Assembly: GCF_958298935.1 (NCBI RefSeq)
Contig: NC_084944.1
Coordinates: 18,383,679 to 18,447,678, forward strand
DNA from: Phragmites australis
Lineage: Eukaryota; Streptophyta; Magnoliopsida; Poales; Poaceae
DNA: 64,000 bases
Reading direction: 5' to 3'
The stretch's first letter is position 1; each line of letters opens with the position of its first letter. The position numbers and the translations under genes were made by a program. The notes beneath the pieces are model-generated. The model had not been told where the DNA came from. It was given only the letters and a program-made list of their open reading frames with translations, and searched no databases. Of the stretch, positions 12,930 to 25,365 are shown piece by piece.

Positions 12930-13831
12930 CGGACTGACGATCGATGCAAAGCGTTGTAACAGGATGACTCGTATCCTACTAGCTCTAACGAGGACTCATT
13001 TTTTTAATAATGGAAAAGAGTTTCTAGCCTTTGCACTACTTGGTACACACAGCCTGGTTCTTTATTACAAAAGTATTGCAAACTTCGAGCATTCCGAATG
13101 GGACCAAAATATAGTTCACAAACTCCATAAAAAACAATCAACTACCAGGAAGTCTATTACTAAAGCACCACCCATTCTTGACGAAGATATCCATTGTCAC
13201 AATCTCCAAAGCATGGCACGCCTTGTAGACGACACCCCTATCGTCCTCCTTCTGCAACAGACTCCAGTGTCTTAGCCAGTATGTGCCCTTGAAAAGTACC
13301 TGCATGAAAGTTGTGATTGGTTTTTTCTCAAAAGTAATCTCATTACGACATAGCCAATTAGCCCAACATAAGACTGCTACATCGACAAAGATCTTGTTCT
13401 TATTAATTTGCCCAACACCTCTAACCCATCCACCCAGCATATGACTGATGTTTCTTCGTGTGTCAATCCCAAGGGAAATTTTAATAGCACGCCAAATTGA
13501 TTTAGTAAAATGACAATCAAAGAACAAGTGATGTATATTTTCATTTTGATTGCAAAAGCTACACTTAAGATCCCCATTCCAGTTGCGTTTTGCTAAATTA
13601 TCTTTAGTCAATATGACCCCTCATCCTACATACCACATGAAGATCTTTATCTTCAAAGGGAGTTTTAAATGCCACAAAAAATTATTGGAGAAGGAAAGGT
13701 CTCTATTTGCCATATGCCTATACATGGATTGGGCAGTAAATTGTCCGCTTTTATCAAGGTTCCATCTAAAAGTATCTCTTTCCTGTGTCAATTATATGTT
13801 AACTAGCTTGAGCCCTAAATTATGCCAAGAT

Positions 13832-16830
13832 TGTCACGTCCCAAATTCCATAATCACATAATTAAGCATAATTATGCTTCTTAAGCATTATATTTAATTT
13901 TGTGTAATTCATTTTGTGACACTAATGCAATTCGTTTGAAATCATTTGGATGAGGGAGAGAAATCCAGGAGAGAAAAGAATGAAATTCGCAGTTAAAACG
14001 GACTCTTTCTCTATCACATGGGCCCCACCGGAGTGGGCCAACCACCCCACTCTCTTTCCCTCTAGAGTGGCAGCTCACTCTCTCTCCTCCTCACTCTCCC
14101 ACCCGAGCACCCACCGTGCTCCCCTTCCCTCTCACTCTCCCTCTCACTCCCTCTCTCTTTTCTTCCAAAATTCGAGCTCAAGAGATAGGATTTGAGGTGA
14201 GTATGTGGTACCATTGCGATCATAAGCTCATGAGCTATCCATTCCCCCAATTTATTTTCGTTTCCCCGGAGGATTTGAGCCGGATTTAGTGTCTTTTGGT
14301 GTTAGGGTTGAAATATGAAGAACACCGGATTTCTTTGTCTCCCGAGCTTTTCCCTCCGTTTCCTCCTTCAATCGACGGTCCACAACCTCGGCAAAGGCCA
14401 TTGGGTGAGTCCCCTAAACTCCCATGGTAAGAATCCGCCTTTTGGATGGTTGGATTTCGCATTTTGAGCTAGGATTGTGAAGTTCATGAGTTCTTGATGA
14501 ATTAGAAGCAATAGCCGAGTTTTTTAGATTTTGGCATATGCATGTTGTCCTATGCGGTAGAGAAAGTCAATGTGATGCTCTAGGTCAGAGTCCTCACTCC
14601 AAATATCATCGGAATCGTCGCCGGTGAGCTCTCCAACTGCCCCCGGCGACTCCCAGCGGTCTGACCGCCACCCCCAGGCCGGTCAGACCGCTAGGGGCCA
14701 AAACTCTCTGTATGGGGGCGGTCTAACTGTGAGTCTTGGCGGTCTGACCACCAGTGACCCTCGATCTGACCGCTGTACACCTAGACAGCACAATTACTGC
14801 TTGCTGAAATTTGTAAAATTCATAATAAATTCTCTGTAGCTCCAAAAATTATGAAACAAATTTTGTTAGTTTTATAATAACCTACTCTGCCTATTAAAAA
14901 TATCCCCATCCATGAAATGATGAATTAAATTTCTGAGATTAATTAATTAGGTTAAAGCTTCATTAATTCACCGTTAATTCATCGTAAGTCCAAAATTGAT
15001 GAATCCAGTTTTGATAGTTTCCTTATGACTTGTTCTATCTAGGAAAAATGTTTTCATCCATTGTATGCATATTGAGGCATATATTTGCACTTTATATATA
15101 CTCATTGCATTGCACGCGATATGTTTCATAGAGCACGCCGATTCGTCGATCCCGGAGACCGAGGTCGATCCCGACGTGCCGCACCTTTGTGAACTAGTGC
15201 ATCAAGGCAAGCAACCTATTATGTTTGCATATTGCACCCGTGTAATCGAATTGAATGAAGTCTAAAATTGATAAATTATGCTTGTGTATGTTTGCATGTT
15301 TAGTGAGTCATTGTCGGGTATAAATGGGTAGATCCTATGTTGAATTGCATATCCTCTATCTTGAGATGTTGTTTATCCATACCCTTGTCACCTTGAATAT
15401 GTTGTTGTCAAGATTACAACTTAATCAAAATGCTTAGCAATGCATAGGTCCTTCGGTAGAAGTCGAGCGGTGAATGGTTTCATCGTTCGCGAGCATAGGC
15501 GTTATTTACTTTTGTTCTGATCACAATGTTGGATATGGGTTGAGGTTGGTTGGTCGAGTGGTAAGTATGAGACGAGATGTGGGCGGTGTTAGGGGTGTCG
15601 TCTGCCTCGGTGGAAAGTCCAGGGGGTAGGTCGAGAGAGGAAACCCGAGCACCATAAACCGTTTGCATCATTTAAGGCCGATCGTCGGGGTTGTTGGCTT
15701 TAGCACTTACCTTACTCACCACATGCCAATCTAATGGTAAGGCGAGCCGAATACCTTCGCAGATGTGGCTTTGTGGGCGTGAACATCGATGGTGCGAGCG
15801 GGCGGGCTTGTAAGCGGTACTAGTTTGCTCCGGGGGTAGTTCTAGTATCGCCGCACCTAGCGATGCATGCCCCACACGGTTGGGGCTGGTTGGGAAAGGT
15901 TGTCACGGGTACCCCCTTGTGTCTACTTTAGTGGGTGTCACAAGCTGTATGGTCCTCGTGTCGTGTGGGTCCAGGAGTATCCCCCTGCAGGGTGTATAAA
16001 TATTTTGAAATGCCGCGCTCTCGGTCATGAGCATGCTATTGTTTCATCTGCACTCAGTCATAGAGCTCTCGTTTGTGGGTGATGGTTCGGATATGTGATT
16101 GATGGTTCAGTTATTATGGTGATGGACGAGTTGGTTCTTAGTTACATATATGCTCATGTTGGTTCTAGTTTTATGTTTATGTTGGTTACAGTTACCTTTA
16201 TGTTCAGTTGGCCTATGCAGGGTATAATTATGTTGTTGGTTAAGTTAGTTGCTCACATATAGATGTCTAGATTGTTTACCGCTTGTGTTTAACATAACCA
16301 TGTGGCTTTATCCTTGCTAATGGTTCAATGCATAATCCTTGGAGTCAAGCTATATTTTTGTGCTCCATATGGTTTAAGTCTTGCGAGTACCCTTTGTACT
16401 CATGCCTGCGTTTCAGGTGCTGCTGGTGAGGAAGAGGCGGTGTTTGGCTACTTTGTGCCTGCCGATCAGGGTGGCGGGTAGGAGTAGCACATTCTACTCC
16501 GAACTCAGTGTTTTGGTATGGAGCCTAAGGGCATGTGGCTCCATATCCTTTTGTTGTATAGTTTTCTTCCATTGTGTAGTTGTTGTTTCCTTTTAATGTA
16601 AATTGTGGAAACAACTGCATGTTTAAAGACTTGTAACATAAATGTTTAATTACCTGCTCTTTATTAAACTGTGTTGTGATGTATATGTTGGAAGGCATGT
16701 GTTCCGATCCTTGGGCACAAAACACATGTCGGGAGTGCCGGAATGATATTCTAGTTAATCGTTGAAGTCGTGATTATGTAAATGATCGACTTGGTGATTA
16801 ACTAGAATATTATTTGGACGGGTCCTCACA
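13832..16830 (+). mobile_element. Solo LTR, 2,999 bp, family 1, inside the LINE
   Basis: It starts TGTCACGTCCCAAA and ends GGGTCCTCACA. AAGAT stands directly outside both ends (13827-13831 and 16831-16835), a perfect 5-bp target duplication. The LINE reading frame resumes on both sides, proving insertion. It is the same family as 3220-6389 in opposite orientation. A CT-rich tract lies at 14075-14165. An array of CGGTCTGACCG words lies at about 14640-14785. There is no coding content. Confidence 0.9.
14640..14785. repeat. Array of CGGTCTGACCG palindromes inside solo LTR 2
   Basis: Five to six copies of GCGGTCTGACCGC or its near-inverse GCCGGTCAGACCGC occur within 150 bases. They sit at the place where the sister LTR carries AACTTCCGGGTT words. 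Confidence 0.75.
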
Positions 16831-16835
16831 AAGAT

Positions 16836-17000
16836 GTTAATCTGTCTCCAATATTTGATCTGCGAAATGATATATTGAGCGGTATAGTACTCATCACCTC
16901 CGCCACCATAGCATTTCTATGCCTCACAATACCAAAGAGCGACGGATATTGTTCGCTAAGATATATATTACCTAGCCATCTATCTTCCCAAAATCTTATC
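16836..17000 (-). other. LINE sequence resuming after the solo LTR
   Basis: This is the continuation of LINE ORF2 on the minus strand, upstream of the LTR insertion. It is readable only with interruptions. Confidence 0.5.
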
Positions 17001-19690
17001 TAGGTGCCATCCAATATATTGAATGTGCCCACTTTGAGAAATTCCTGTTTGAATTTCATTCCAGAAATATGAATCCCTAGGTTTTCCGTCGACCTGTGTG
17101 AGGGCTTTACTCCTAAGGTATTTGTTTTTGGGCAACTGTTGCCATACTCCATCCTCACTCAGAAACTTAAATAACCATTTACTCAGGAGGCATTTATTTT
17201 GGATTGAAAGGTTCAGAATCCCTAACCCTCTTTGATCTCTAGGTTGACACAAGATTTTCCACTTAGTAAGTCTATATTTTCTTTTGTTACTATCGTATTG
17301 CCAAAAGAACCTGGATCATAAATAATCCAGTCTTTTGAGTACGCCTCGTGGAATTTCAAATAAAGACATCATGAACATTGGCAGATTAGAGAGAACCGAA
17401 TTAATCAATACTAATCGACCTCCCACTGACAAGTGTTTGCCCTTCCAACTACTCAGTCGTCACTCAAATCTATCCTCAACCTTTCTCCAATCACTATTGC
17501 GAAGCTTTTCATGATGCATGGGAATGCCAAGATATCTGAAAGGATATGATCCAGTATCACATCCAAATAGTTGTGTATACTGATCTTCCATCTCCATTGC
17601 CCTCCCATAACAAAATATTTTACTTTTGTGAAAGTTGATCTTAAGTCCAGATAGTTGTTCAAAAACACATAACAGAAGCTTCATATTGCGGGCTTACTCC
17701 AAGTTGTGTTCCATGAAGATGATGGTGTCATCCGTATATTGCAGGATTAACAACCCGTCATCCACCAAATGTGGTACAACTCCTGAAATCTTTCCATCCT
17801 CTTTGGCTCTGGCTATCATAATTGCCAACATATCTACCACAATATTAAAGAGGATGGGAGAAAGGGGGTCTCCTTGTCGTAAACCTTTGTGGGTTTGAAA
17901 GTAAGGTCCAATGTCATCATTGATATTGATACCTATACTCCGGCCAGATACAAAATTTTGGATCCATTGGCACCATTTATCTGAAAATCCTTTCATTCTT
18001 ATAGTCTGATGCAGAAATGTGACCTTGTCATAGGCCTTCTCAAAGTCAATCTTCAATATTACTCCGTTTAGATGTTTCTTATGCAACTCATGGATGGTCT
18101 CGTGTAGGATTATAACTCCTTCCATAATATTTCGATCAGGCATGAATGCAGTCTGTCTTGGACGGATCACATGCTCTGCCACCCCACTTATCCTATTAGT
18201 GCCAACTTTAGTAAATATTTTGAAGCTGACATTAAGCAAACATATTAGACGATATTCTTGTATTTTTGAGATGGTGTCCGACTTTTGAAGTATTGTAATT
18301 ACTCCAAAGTTAAGGCTGAATAGCAGTAAGGAGCCATGATGGAAATCAGCAAACAAAGCCATTAAATCGGCCTTGATCACCTCCCAAAATACTTGATAAA
18401 ATTCAGCGGGAAAACCATCAGGCCCAGGGGCTTTGTTATGTTCCATTTGGAAAATAGCCCATCGAACTTCATCCTCTGTAAAAGGAGCTATCAAGAATTC
18501 ATTTTCTTGTGTGCTCACTTGAGGAATGTCATCACGATGTGCTTCATCCATTGATAAGTTGTTTGTCTCAGGAGGTCCAAAGAGCCCTTTGTAGTATTTG
18601 GTGGTATACTTCTTAAGTTGAGGCTCCCCAAATATCGTACCTTCTTCTTGTTCTAGCTTGTATATTTGTTTTTTCCTATGTCTCCCATTGGCTACTAGTT
18701 TGAAATATTTAGTATTATTATCTCCTTCTAGTAAATCCTTTACTTTGGCTCTTTGGTACCATTTGAGTTCTTCCTCTCTTAAGAGATGGGCCAACCTCTC
18801 ATTGGGGTAATGCTTGAACCCAATTTCATATGCTGATAAAGGTGTATGTTCAGCTTTTTTGTCTAGGGTATCAATTTTGGATATTAGCATCTTCTTTTCT
18901 TTCCGGTTCATTCCGCTAACATGCTTGGCTCAGCCCCTTAAATATTGTCACAAGGCACGTATTTTATTCTGCTATTTTTGTATGGCATTAGTGCCTTGCT
19001 TTTCCTTCTGCCATATGTCGGCAACCATATCATAGAAGCCATTGTGGATAAGCCAACTTAATTCGAATTTGAATAAAGGTTGTTTACCAGAAGAGGAAGA
19101 TGAGCCAGTGTCGAGTAAGAGAGGGGTGTGGTCGGATCTTGACCTATCCAAATCCTGAACCGATGCCTTGGGGTATTTTAACTCCCACTCTGTACTCATC
19201 AGAACTCTATCTAGTTTTTCAAATGTTGGTGGATCTCTTTCATTTGCACAGGTATATTGGTATCCAGATAACTCTAGTTCTCGAAAGTCTAATGTTTCAA
19301 TAACAGCATTGAACAATCGAGGCCATCTGTAATCAAAGGATCCACTACTTTTATCCTCGGGGTTTCTCATAATATTGAAGTCTCCCCACATTAGTATCGG
19401 GTTCTCTTCTTTGCTACACACATTAACCATTTCAGTCAAGAAAGCTGCTTTATGTTCATCTTGGGTAGGCCCATAAGTAGCATATAATGCCCACATAAAG
19501 CTATCTTCTTTATTCTTAAGAAGGAATTTTGAGCCACCGCATAGGTGTCTTAGAAGCGAATCAGGGCATGTGATTCTTCCTGTTTCCATGAGGGCTACAA
19601 AATCCAACTGTCTTTCCTTCACTACATCCAAAATATAGTTATGTTTAGCCAAGTCCCCCAAACCTTTGCTATTCCAAAAGATCCCTTTCA

Positions 19691-20107
19691 TTAGAGATTA
19701 ATTTTGGATGGCGTATTTGGTTTCTTAGGTGGGTGTTTATCCCTACCTCTGGAACTGGACTTTTTCCTTCTCGGGACAGCATTAAGATCACAACATATTT
19801 GATCAAAATCCTCTTCATTGAGGATCTCAGTTAAATCACGGCATATGTGACTAAGGTGCTTGTCAATCCCATCCATATCTTCCTCATCTTCATGCATATT
19901 TGACTCATAAGATCTGTTACTAAGTTTCTTGCTAATATTATTATTAAGAGACTTAGGGGTAACAGTTAACCTATCAATCTCAATATTCTTAATAGAAATA
20001 ATAGAATTGTTTATATCTCTATCATCTCTACCCATAACAACACCTAAGCTCTTGATATTAGAAGAAACTTTCCTGTTGGAAAAATAAATAAACGATGCAT
20101 TATTCAT
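19691..20107 (-). pseudogene. LINE ORF1 C-terminal remnant
   Basis: A 138-codon open frame runs directly into the ORF2 start; its stop codon and the ORF2 ATG lie at the same position (19691-19693). The product is rich in Asn, Asp and Lys with a basic tail (PRRKKSSSRGRDKHPPKK). No zinc knuckle or RNA-binding fold can be recognised. Position and orientation make it the end of the LINE's first ORF, and the upstream part is missing, so the LINE copy is 5'-truncated. Confidence 0.5.
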
Positions 20108-20172
20108 ACCTTGTTGTCATCGTATCCTCGTCGGAGCATGCAAAAAGCCTGTGATGACCGTGATGACTAGCT

Positions 20173-20350
20173 TGTTGGAGTATATTTGGGATATCTCTAG
20201 ATATGGTAATTTAGGATTGATTGTAATCCTAAGATACCTATCTTATCTCTAGGAGAGGCTTCTTGCCCTCCAAGCTTTGTACTCTATATATTCCACCCTC
20301 GAGGCTCAATGTAACACATCGACCACATTAATCAATCCTCATATTCTATA
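20173..20350 (+). repeat. 5' LTR of the short Copia-like element
   Basis: Contains a TATA-like CTCTATATATTCC about 60 bases before its end. The final CA appears mutated to TA. Confidence 0.88.
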
Positions 20351-20368
20351 TGGTATTATGATTTTAGG
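20351..20368 (+). other. Decayed primer-binding site
   Basis: TGGTATTATGATTTTAGG directly follows the 5' LTR and corresponds to the Copia consensus TGGTATCAGAGC with several changes. Confidence 0.7.
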
Positions 20369-22119
20369 TTCCGATCCTAGGTCACAAACCCTAGCCGCCA
20401 TCAGCTTCCGCACCGCGCGCCCCCGGGGAGATCGATCTCCATGATCTCTGCTGAGAGCAATGCCACTCGTACCTAGGGTTTGCGCCACCGATCATGTTGA
20501 TCGATAGCCCTAGAAAGTTTTTTTCTCCGATCTATTGATCGGGTTTTTCTCTCTCGCCAGTCGTTGATCGGAGTTTCTCCTTGGTTTTTCCAATCCAAGA
20601 TCAGTTTGCGTCGTTCGCCGCCCATCGATCTCGCGCGCCTCTACTCCGACCTCGGCATGACTACACTAGCTCCTCCACCCGTATGGCATGGCTGGATGCT
20701 CTTCCTTGACTCCACCCGTGGGACATGGCCTGGCCTGCGGTGCTCATCGGGGTGCCCCTCGCGCTGCCGCCAGGCTGCTTTGTCTGCACAGTGTCCAGGC
20801 CGTCGTGCCACTCCACCGGCTCCTCCACGCGCACGGCCTTGATCCGCACCGCCCGTCTCCACGCGCTGGATCAACGTCCGTCTCTGTCTCTCGCATGACC
20901 ATCCACCTGTCGACATGCCTCCATGCGCCATGGATCGTGTTGCCTGTCTCCGCACTGACGCTTCCACGTGCCTGGATCTACCCGTCGACACGCCTCCACA
21001 TGCCACAGACTCGTCTCCACCTGTGCGGCACGGCTGGGCGCCCGGCAGCCCTGTCCGCACAGCGCTCCATGTCGGTTCATTGTCGCCTCCACCACTTGGG
21101 ACGCCTCTGCCACGACCACCTCGTGTGCCCTAGGTCAGATCAGCCGTGCGGCCTAGCCGATCGGCAGTGGCTCCTGTACTCCTCGAGTACACGCGTACCT
21201 CCTTCCCGAGAACTGGGGCTACCGCTGCGTCGCCTCCGGGCCACAGTGCTGCAACCTGTGGCCATGCCTCCGCAGCGCTGTCGTGCTACCGCACGGTTCA
21301 GCCAACGGAGGATCTCGCCGTCGCCCTACATCGCTGTCCCCACACGCCACGACACTCCGGCGGATTGACACCGCCTCTCTTGGCATGTCATCGCCTTAGT
21401 CATTGGCGCACTTGGTCTTCGTCATGCTATTCGGGTGTTCTTCGCCAGCTTCTTCGAGCACCGCCGCCACACTCTCTCGGGCACTAGCGTCGCCGCTCCA
21501 GGCCGCCGATTACGCCTCCCTCTACCGCCTTCGTACATCACAACCTCGTCACCAACATCGCACTCTCCTCCTCGACTACTTTGTCTTCTCCGGCAACCAT
21601 GGGCTGCATCGGCACTCTCCCCCTCGCCGCTCTGCGCACTGCAACCATCTCGGAGGCCTTCTCTGCTGGTCTCTCAGACATTGGCGTATGGTTGGGCTCC
21701 CTACCTTCGCGCGTCCGGTACTGGTAACACCGGTACATGCCTTCATCCCCGACGTGTTCGCGGGCCTGGCAAACCCAGTGCACGCCTCGTCCTCGACGGC
21801 CTCGACTACATCGACTTCGGCATCAACCTCTTGGCGCCTCTGGCGCCCGTGGCTTCAAGTGCGGCCTCCTCATCCACGGCAAACCCGACTATGGCTACGT
21901 CGACCATGGCTATCTCACGCACGGCATTCTCGACCACAGCTACTCACCTCGCTCTTGGTTACCTCGACTTCAGCACAAAGGGCTACCATCTGCATGAGCA
22001 ACTCGTTGGTTTCTCCAGTCACAGCATCTGTATCGCGTTATTTCGACTACAGGGGGATATCATTCATCTTCCTCTCCAGTCTTATCGTCTGCGACACTCC
22101 CGCTGCAACTGCAGGGGGA

Positions 22120-22298
22120 TGTTAGAGTATATTTGGGATATCTCCAGATATGGTAGTTTATGATTGATTGTAATCCCAGGATACCTGCATTATCTCTAGG
22201 AGAGGCTTCTTACCCTCCAAGCTTTGTACTCTATATATTCCGCTCTCGAGACTCAATACAACACATCGACCACATTAACCAATCCTAATATTCTATCA
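22120..22298 (+). repeat. 3' LTR of the short Copia-like element
   Basis: Preceded by the polypurine tract GCAGGGGGA (22111-22119) and ends TATCA. It aligns over its whole length with 20173-20350. Confidence 0.88.
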
Positions 22299-22303
22299 TA
22301 GCT

Positions 22304-23150
22304 ATCTTGGAAACTTTTATTATTTTTTATTTTTTATCTTTTAGCTGAATTGGTTACCTAGTAGGTACTAGCTGGCCAGTAGAAAGACAGTGGATATTAA
22401 ACTGGCGACTGAAATTATTTGCAACTGCCAGCCCATATCTATTTATTCTCATTCCCTTTTATTTTTATTTGGTTGTTCTCCTTCTCATTCTCATTGATCA
22501 GAATCTAGTGCTCCAATCATACGCAAGAGATGATCTGGTTTCAAGTCAACCGTATTGCTGCAAGAGATGATCTGGTTTCAAGTTCTCGGTTTGTGCAACC
22601 TCTCACGGTCACATGGCTTCTTTTTTTAGAAACACCAGTACAACTTGTAGACGTATCCACACACTCACACCACCACACGCACTTATTCACACAGTACCTA
22701 CTAAAGACTTGAGATACAGAACTTAAAGATTGACGAAGTCACCACATGGCTTCTTGATTTGGTGGCTCTCGAGGTGATCACAATTACCTGTCATGCGACT
22801 AAGGAAAGGCTGTGATACAACTTTTATTCTTGTAATCTGGCAACTATGGAAAGTGCAATAGAATATTCTTTCAAAATGCGCAAAGCACAACAATGCAGGC
22901 GTGTGGCCATTAGAAATGGAAATCGGACATGGAAGCTAGGAGGAGAAGGTTGTTTAATCGGTATGCTGATTTGTGGAGCTAGAACAGATGCTTGTTTGGT
23001 TTAAATCCTTGTGTTGGGTTACCATCATTTAGAGTAACTAATAAGAAGGTTGTTATGTGGTGGCCGTAAATTTTTTTTCCTCTAGTTAATAAATTCTGAT
23101 ACACCCCGCAAAAAAAAATCTTGTGATATCCTTGAAAGAAAAACTCTCTG
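22304..23150. other. Intergenic, no gene seen
   Basis: AT-rich DNA without supported coding potential. A CA-rich segment near 22640-22700 resembles the CA-rich segment at 24940-24985. Confidence 0.5.
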
Positions 23151-23159
23151 ATGAACATT

Positions 23160-24860
23160 CTTGCCTGACCTCGAGCTGAGTGATGCCAATGGTGGCCTTT
23201 GGAATCGTTCAATGGGCAAAAAAAATGCCTAGATGAGTACGCAAGTAGCTAGTAGTACCGTCTACCGTCCTATTCTATTGTAAATAGATTGGTTGGTGCA
23301 AAACTAAGTATACTAGCTTCCTGCGGCATTACCTGGGCTGGCGTTATCTAGTGCAATGCAGTAGTATATACCCACCCGGTTACATACCCAACATCATGAC
23401 TTGATTTGGCAATGAAATAGCAGTGGTTTATCACTAAAGCAGCAACCATGTTGTCAGTAAGAATGTCAAACGAATCCTTTTGAATGGAACTAGGATGAAT
23501 TAGGATGATTGCAAGTCATCAGTCACCTTTTTCTAATCGATCAACACGTACGAAAAGTCACAGTAAATGGCGTGTTAGCTAGGGGAGTACGTCATCATAT
23601 ATAAAATTGCATGGTTAATACAAACTGTCCCGTTTGGCTAGTGACATCGTTTTAGATATAGAAGTATCTTTGATGTGCCCTGTGGTCAAAGGGAAGATTG
23701 ATTCCTATATGAGTATGCAAGTAGTACCGTGATATATATTCTATTGTACAATTTTTTACTTCTATGAACTTTAGATTGCTTAGTGTAAAATTAAATATTA
23801 ACCACTTGCCTGGCTTCCAGCATGTAATCATCAGGCATTACCCGGATTGGCTCTATGACTTCTATCTATCCATATGTACCCGTTCATTACATGCCCAAGA
23901 TCATGGGTTGACAGAGAAATGAGGTATTAGTGGTTTATCAACGTGGAAAGCTATCATCTCACACAAGATCACATGCGCTGGCCTGGATACTCCTGAGAAA
24001 CCGCCAAAAAGGTGAGGAATCAGCAAAAAGGAATCCTGAGTAATATACATATATACTAGGATGGTTCGCGAGTCACTCAATCATCCTCCTTGTTATGGAT
24101 CAAGACCCATCATCACGATAATCGGGTGTCAGGGGAGCCTTTTGTTAAATTGCGTAGTACTATCTCCGTTCTTAAATAGATATTATTTTAGAAATTTGAT
24201 TTTATTCTCAAATAGATTTTGTTTTAGATTTTTATTATGGTGTTTTACTAGAGTGCCTATATTAAAGACTATTGAAAAGTGGAGTTTTAATTCAATGAGT
24301 GTGCTAGATTGGTGGCTTATGTGCTATTGATTGAATGTGGGAAAAATCGAGAGAGGTAAATTGTCATGCATAAAAGAATTTATTGCAACCTTGTTCTGTG
24401 TGCCGAAGGTTAAAACGATATCTAAAAGAAAACAAAAATAGTAGTTATTTCGTTTCTATCTCCGACGCGCCTTCTCACCTTTGACAGCCTTGAATGAGAC
24501 CAATGGTGTTCTTAATTTGCAATAGTTCAAGGGCAAATTAATACCTAGATGAGTGTGTAACTAGTATTGTGATAGAGCCTTTTTTTCAGTCATTGGGAGG
24601 TACTATTAAATTATACCTTTAGAGGTACGAAACTTGATACCTTCCAAGTTATAATTCTTGATAGAGGGTAAAAAAGATCTATAATCCTTAGTATCTCCCA
24701 AGGATAGTAAAAAAAACTCGTCATGGTATTCTACTGTACATTTGTACTTCCATAAACTTTCGATTGCTGAGTGCAGAATTAAATACTAACCACCTGCCTA
24801 GCTGCTAGCCTGTTACTTTGCGGCACAACCTAAGATGGCACTACCTAGTGCACAACTATA
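23160..24860. repeat. Three degenerate direct repeats upstream of the BAHD gene
   Basis: Units at about 23160-23470, 23670-23960 and 24475-24840 share an ordered series of words: a Met-type 'ccTAgATGAGTaygcAAGTAG' start, a 'tatTCTAcTGTA' block, a 'gATTGCTnAGTGnAaaaTtAA' block, a CCACCTGCC/CACTTGCC block and, in the first two, an 'AGTGGTTTATCA' end. They are strongly diverged and spaced 500-800 bases apart. They may be old local duplications or fragments of one repeat family. Confidence 0.55.
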
Positions 24861-25005
24861 TGAACTCTTTGACTTGGCGCTACCTAGTGCACAACTAAGA
24901 TGTATTAGAAATTTTTTAGAGTACGAGTCTGACGTATATACATACTCACGTACACACATCACACACTCACGACACACACATCCACGTGTTGCACTAGGTA
25001 GCATG
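24836..25005. repeat. Small inverted-repeat unit flanking a CA-rich core
   Basis: CTACCTAGTGCACAACT occurs twice in direct orientation (near 24841 and 24878). Its inverse, TTGCACTAGGTAGC, occurs near 24988. Together they bracket CA-rich DNA. This looks like a small MITE-like unit, but no target duplication is clear. Confidence 0.4.
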
Positions 25006-25365
25006 GACATAATTTTCTATAAATAAGATTAGAGATATAACCTCACGTAATGTGGGTGTACGTTTTGATCACTTAACGTACTCACATATATATGTACTAT
25101 TTCTCTCAAGATTTAATAAAAAAATACGACCACATATGCCAAGTCTAAGATTCGAATCTGGATGAGAAAATCCACCACAAGGACTATAACCAACTGAATT
25201 ATACTCAGTTCCCGATGTGTTGGAGTTTTGACTTCAGAAATGTAGTTTTCGTCAAAATGATAAAGTATGTTTTCGGCAAAATATTCGGATTAGTTTGAAT
25301 ATGTTGTGGTAAATTAATGGAATGCAATAGAATATTCTAATCAAATTGCATATGTTGGTGATTGT

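Larger units (their letters stand above)
13138..19691 (-). pseudogene. LINE ORF2: endonuclease, reverse transcriptase and zf-RVT (broken)
   Basis: ORF2 nicks target DNA and reverse-transcribes the element RNA. Endonuclease region (19691-18972): start MKGIFWNSKGLGD, then GDFN, LDR and SDHTPLL motifs; the middle looks about 40 residues short compared with the usual plant L1 protein. Reverse transcriptase (18911-17694): KAPGPDGFPAEFY, LKIDFEKAYDKV, GLRQGDPLSPILF and a catalytic box QYTDDTIIF. The C-terminal zf-RVT region (13825-13138) contains CSFCNQNENIHHLFFDC. One frame stays open from 19691 to past 17253 apart from scattered stops (for example at 18972, 17694 and 17460). The solo LTR at 13832-16830 removes continuity before the zf-RVT part. 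Not functional. Confidence 0.85.
12978..20119 (-). mobile_element. L1-clade LINE, interrupted by a solo LTR
   Basis: On the minus strand the order is an ORF1 tail, an ORF2 with endonuclease, reverse transcriptase and zf-RVT regions, then a short A tract (T run near 13000 on the plus strand). A solo LTR splits ORF2 between the reverse transcriptase and the zf-RVT region. The 9-mer TCGTATCCT occurs just outside each end (12969-12977 and 20120-20128) and may be the target duplication, although about 20 extra bases separate it from the A tract. The exact ends are therefore uncertain. Confidence 0.75.
20173..22298 (+). mobile_element. Short Copia-like LTR retrotransposon without gag-pol
   Basis: LTRs of 178 bp (20173-20350) and 179 bp (22120-22298) start TGTTGGAG or TGTTAGAG. 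I count about 17 substitutions and one indel between them, so this is not a recent insertion. TAGCT lies outside both ends (20168-20172 and 22299-22303), a perfect 5-bp duplication. TGGTATTATGATTTTAGG after the 5' LTR is a decayed initiator-Met-tRNA primer site. GCAGGGGGA before the 3' LTR is the polypurine tract. The 1.77-kb GC-rich interior encodes no recognisable retrotransposon protein, so the element needed help in trans. Confidence 0.9.

Noticed and set aside
20641..22163. Several frames of 139-242 codons on both strands
   Set aside because: They lie inside the short LTR element, overlap each other in different frames and match no protein family I recognise. GC-rich composition explains them.
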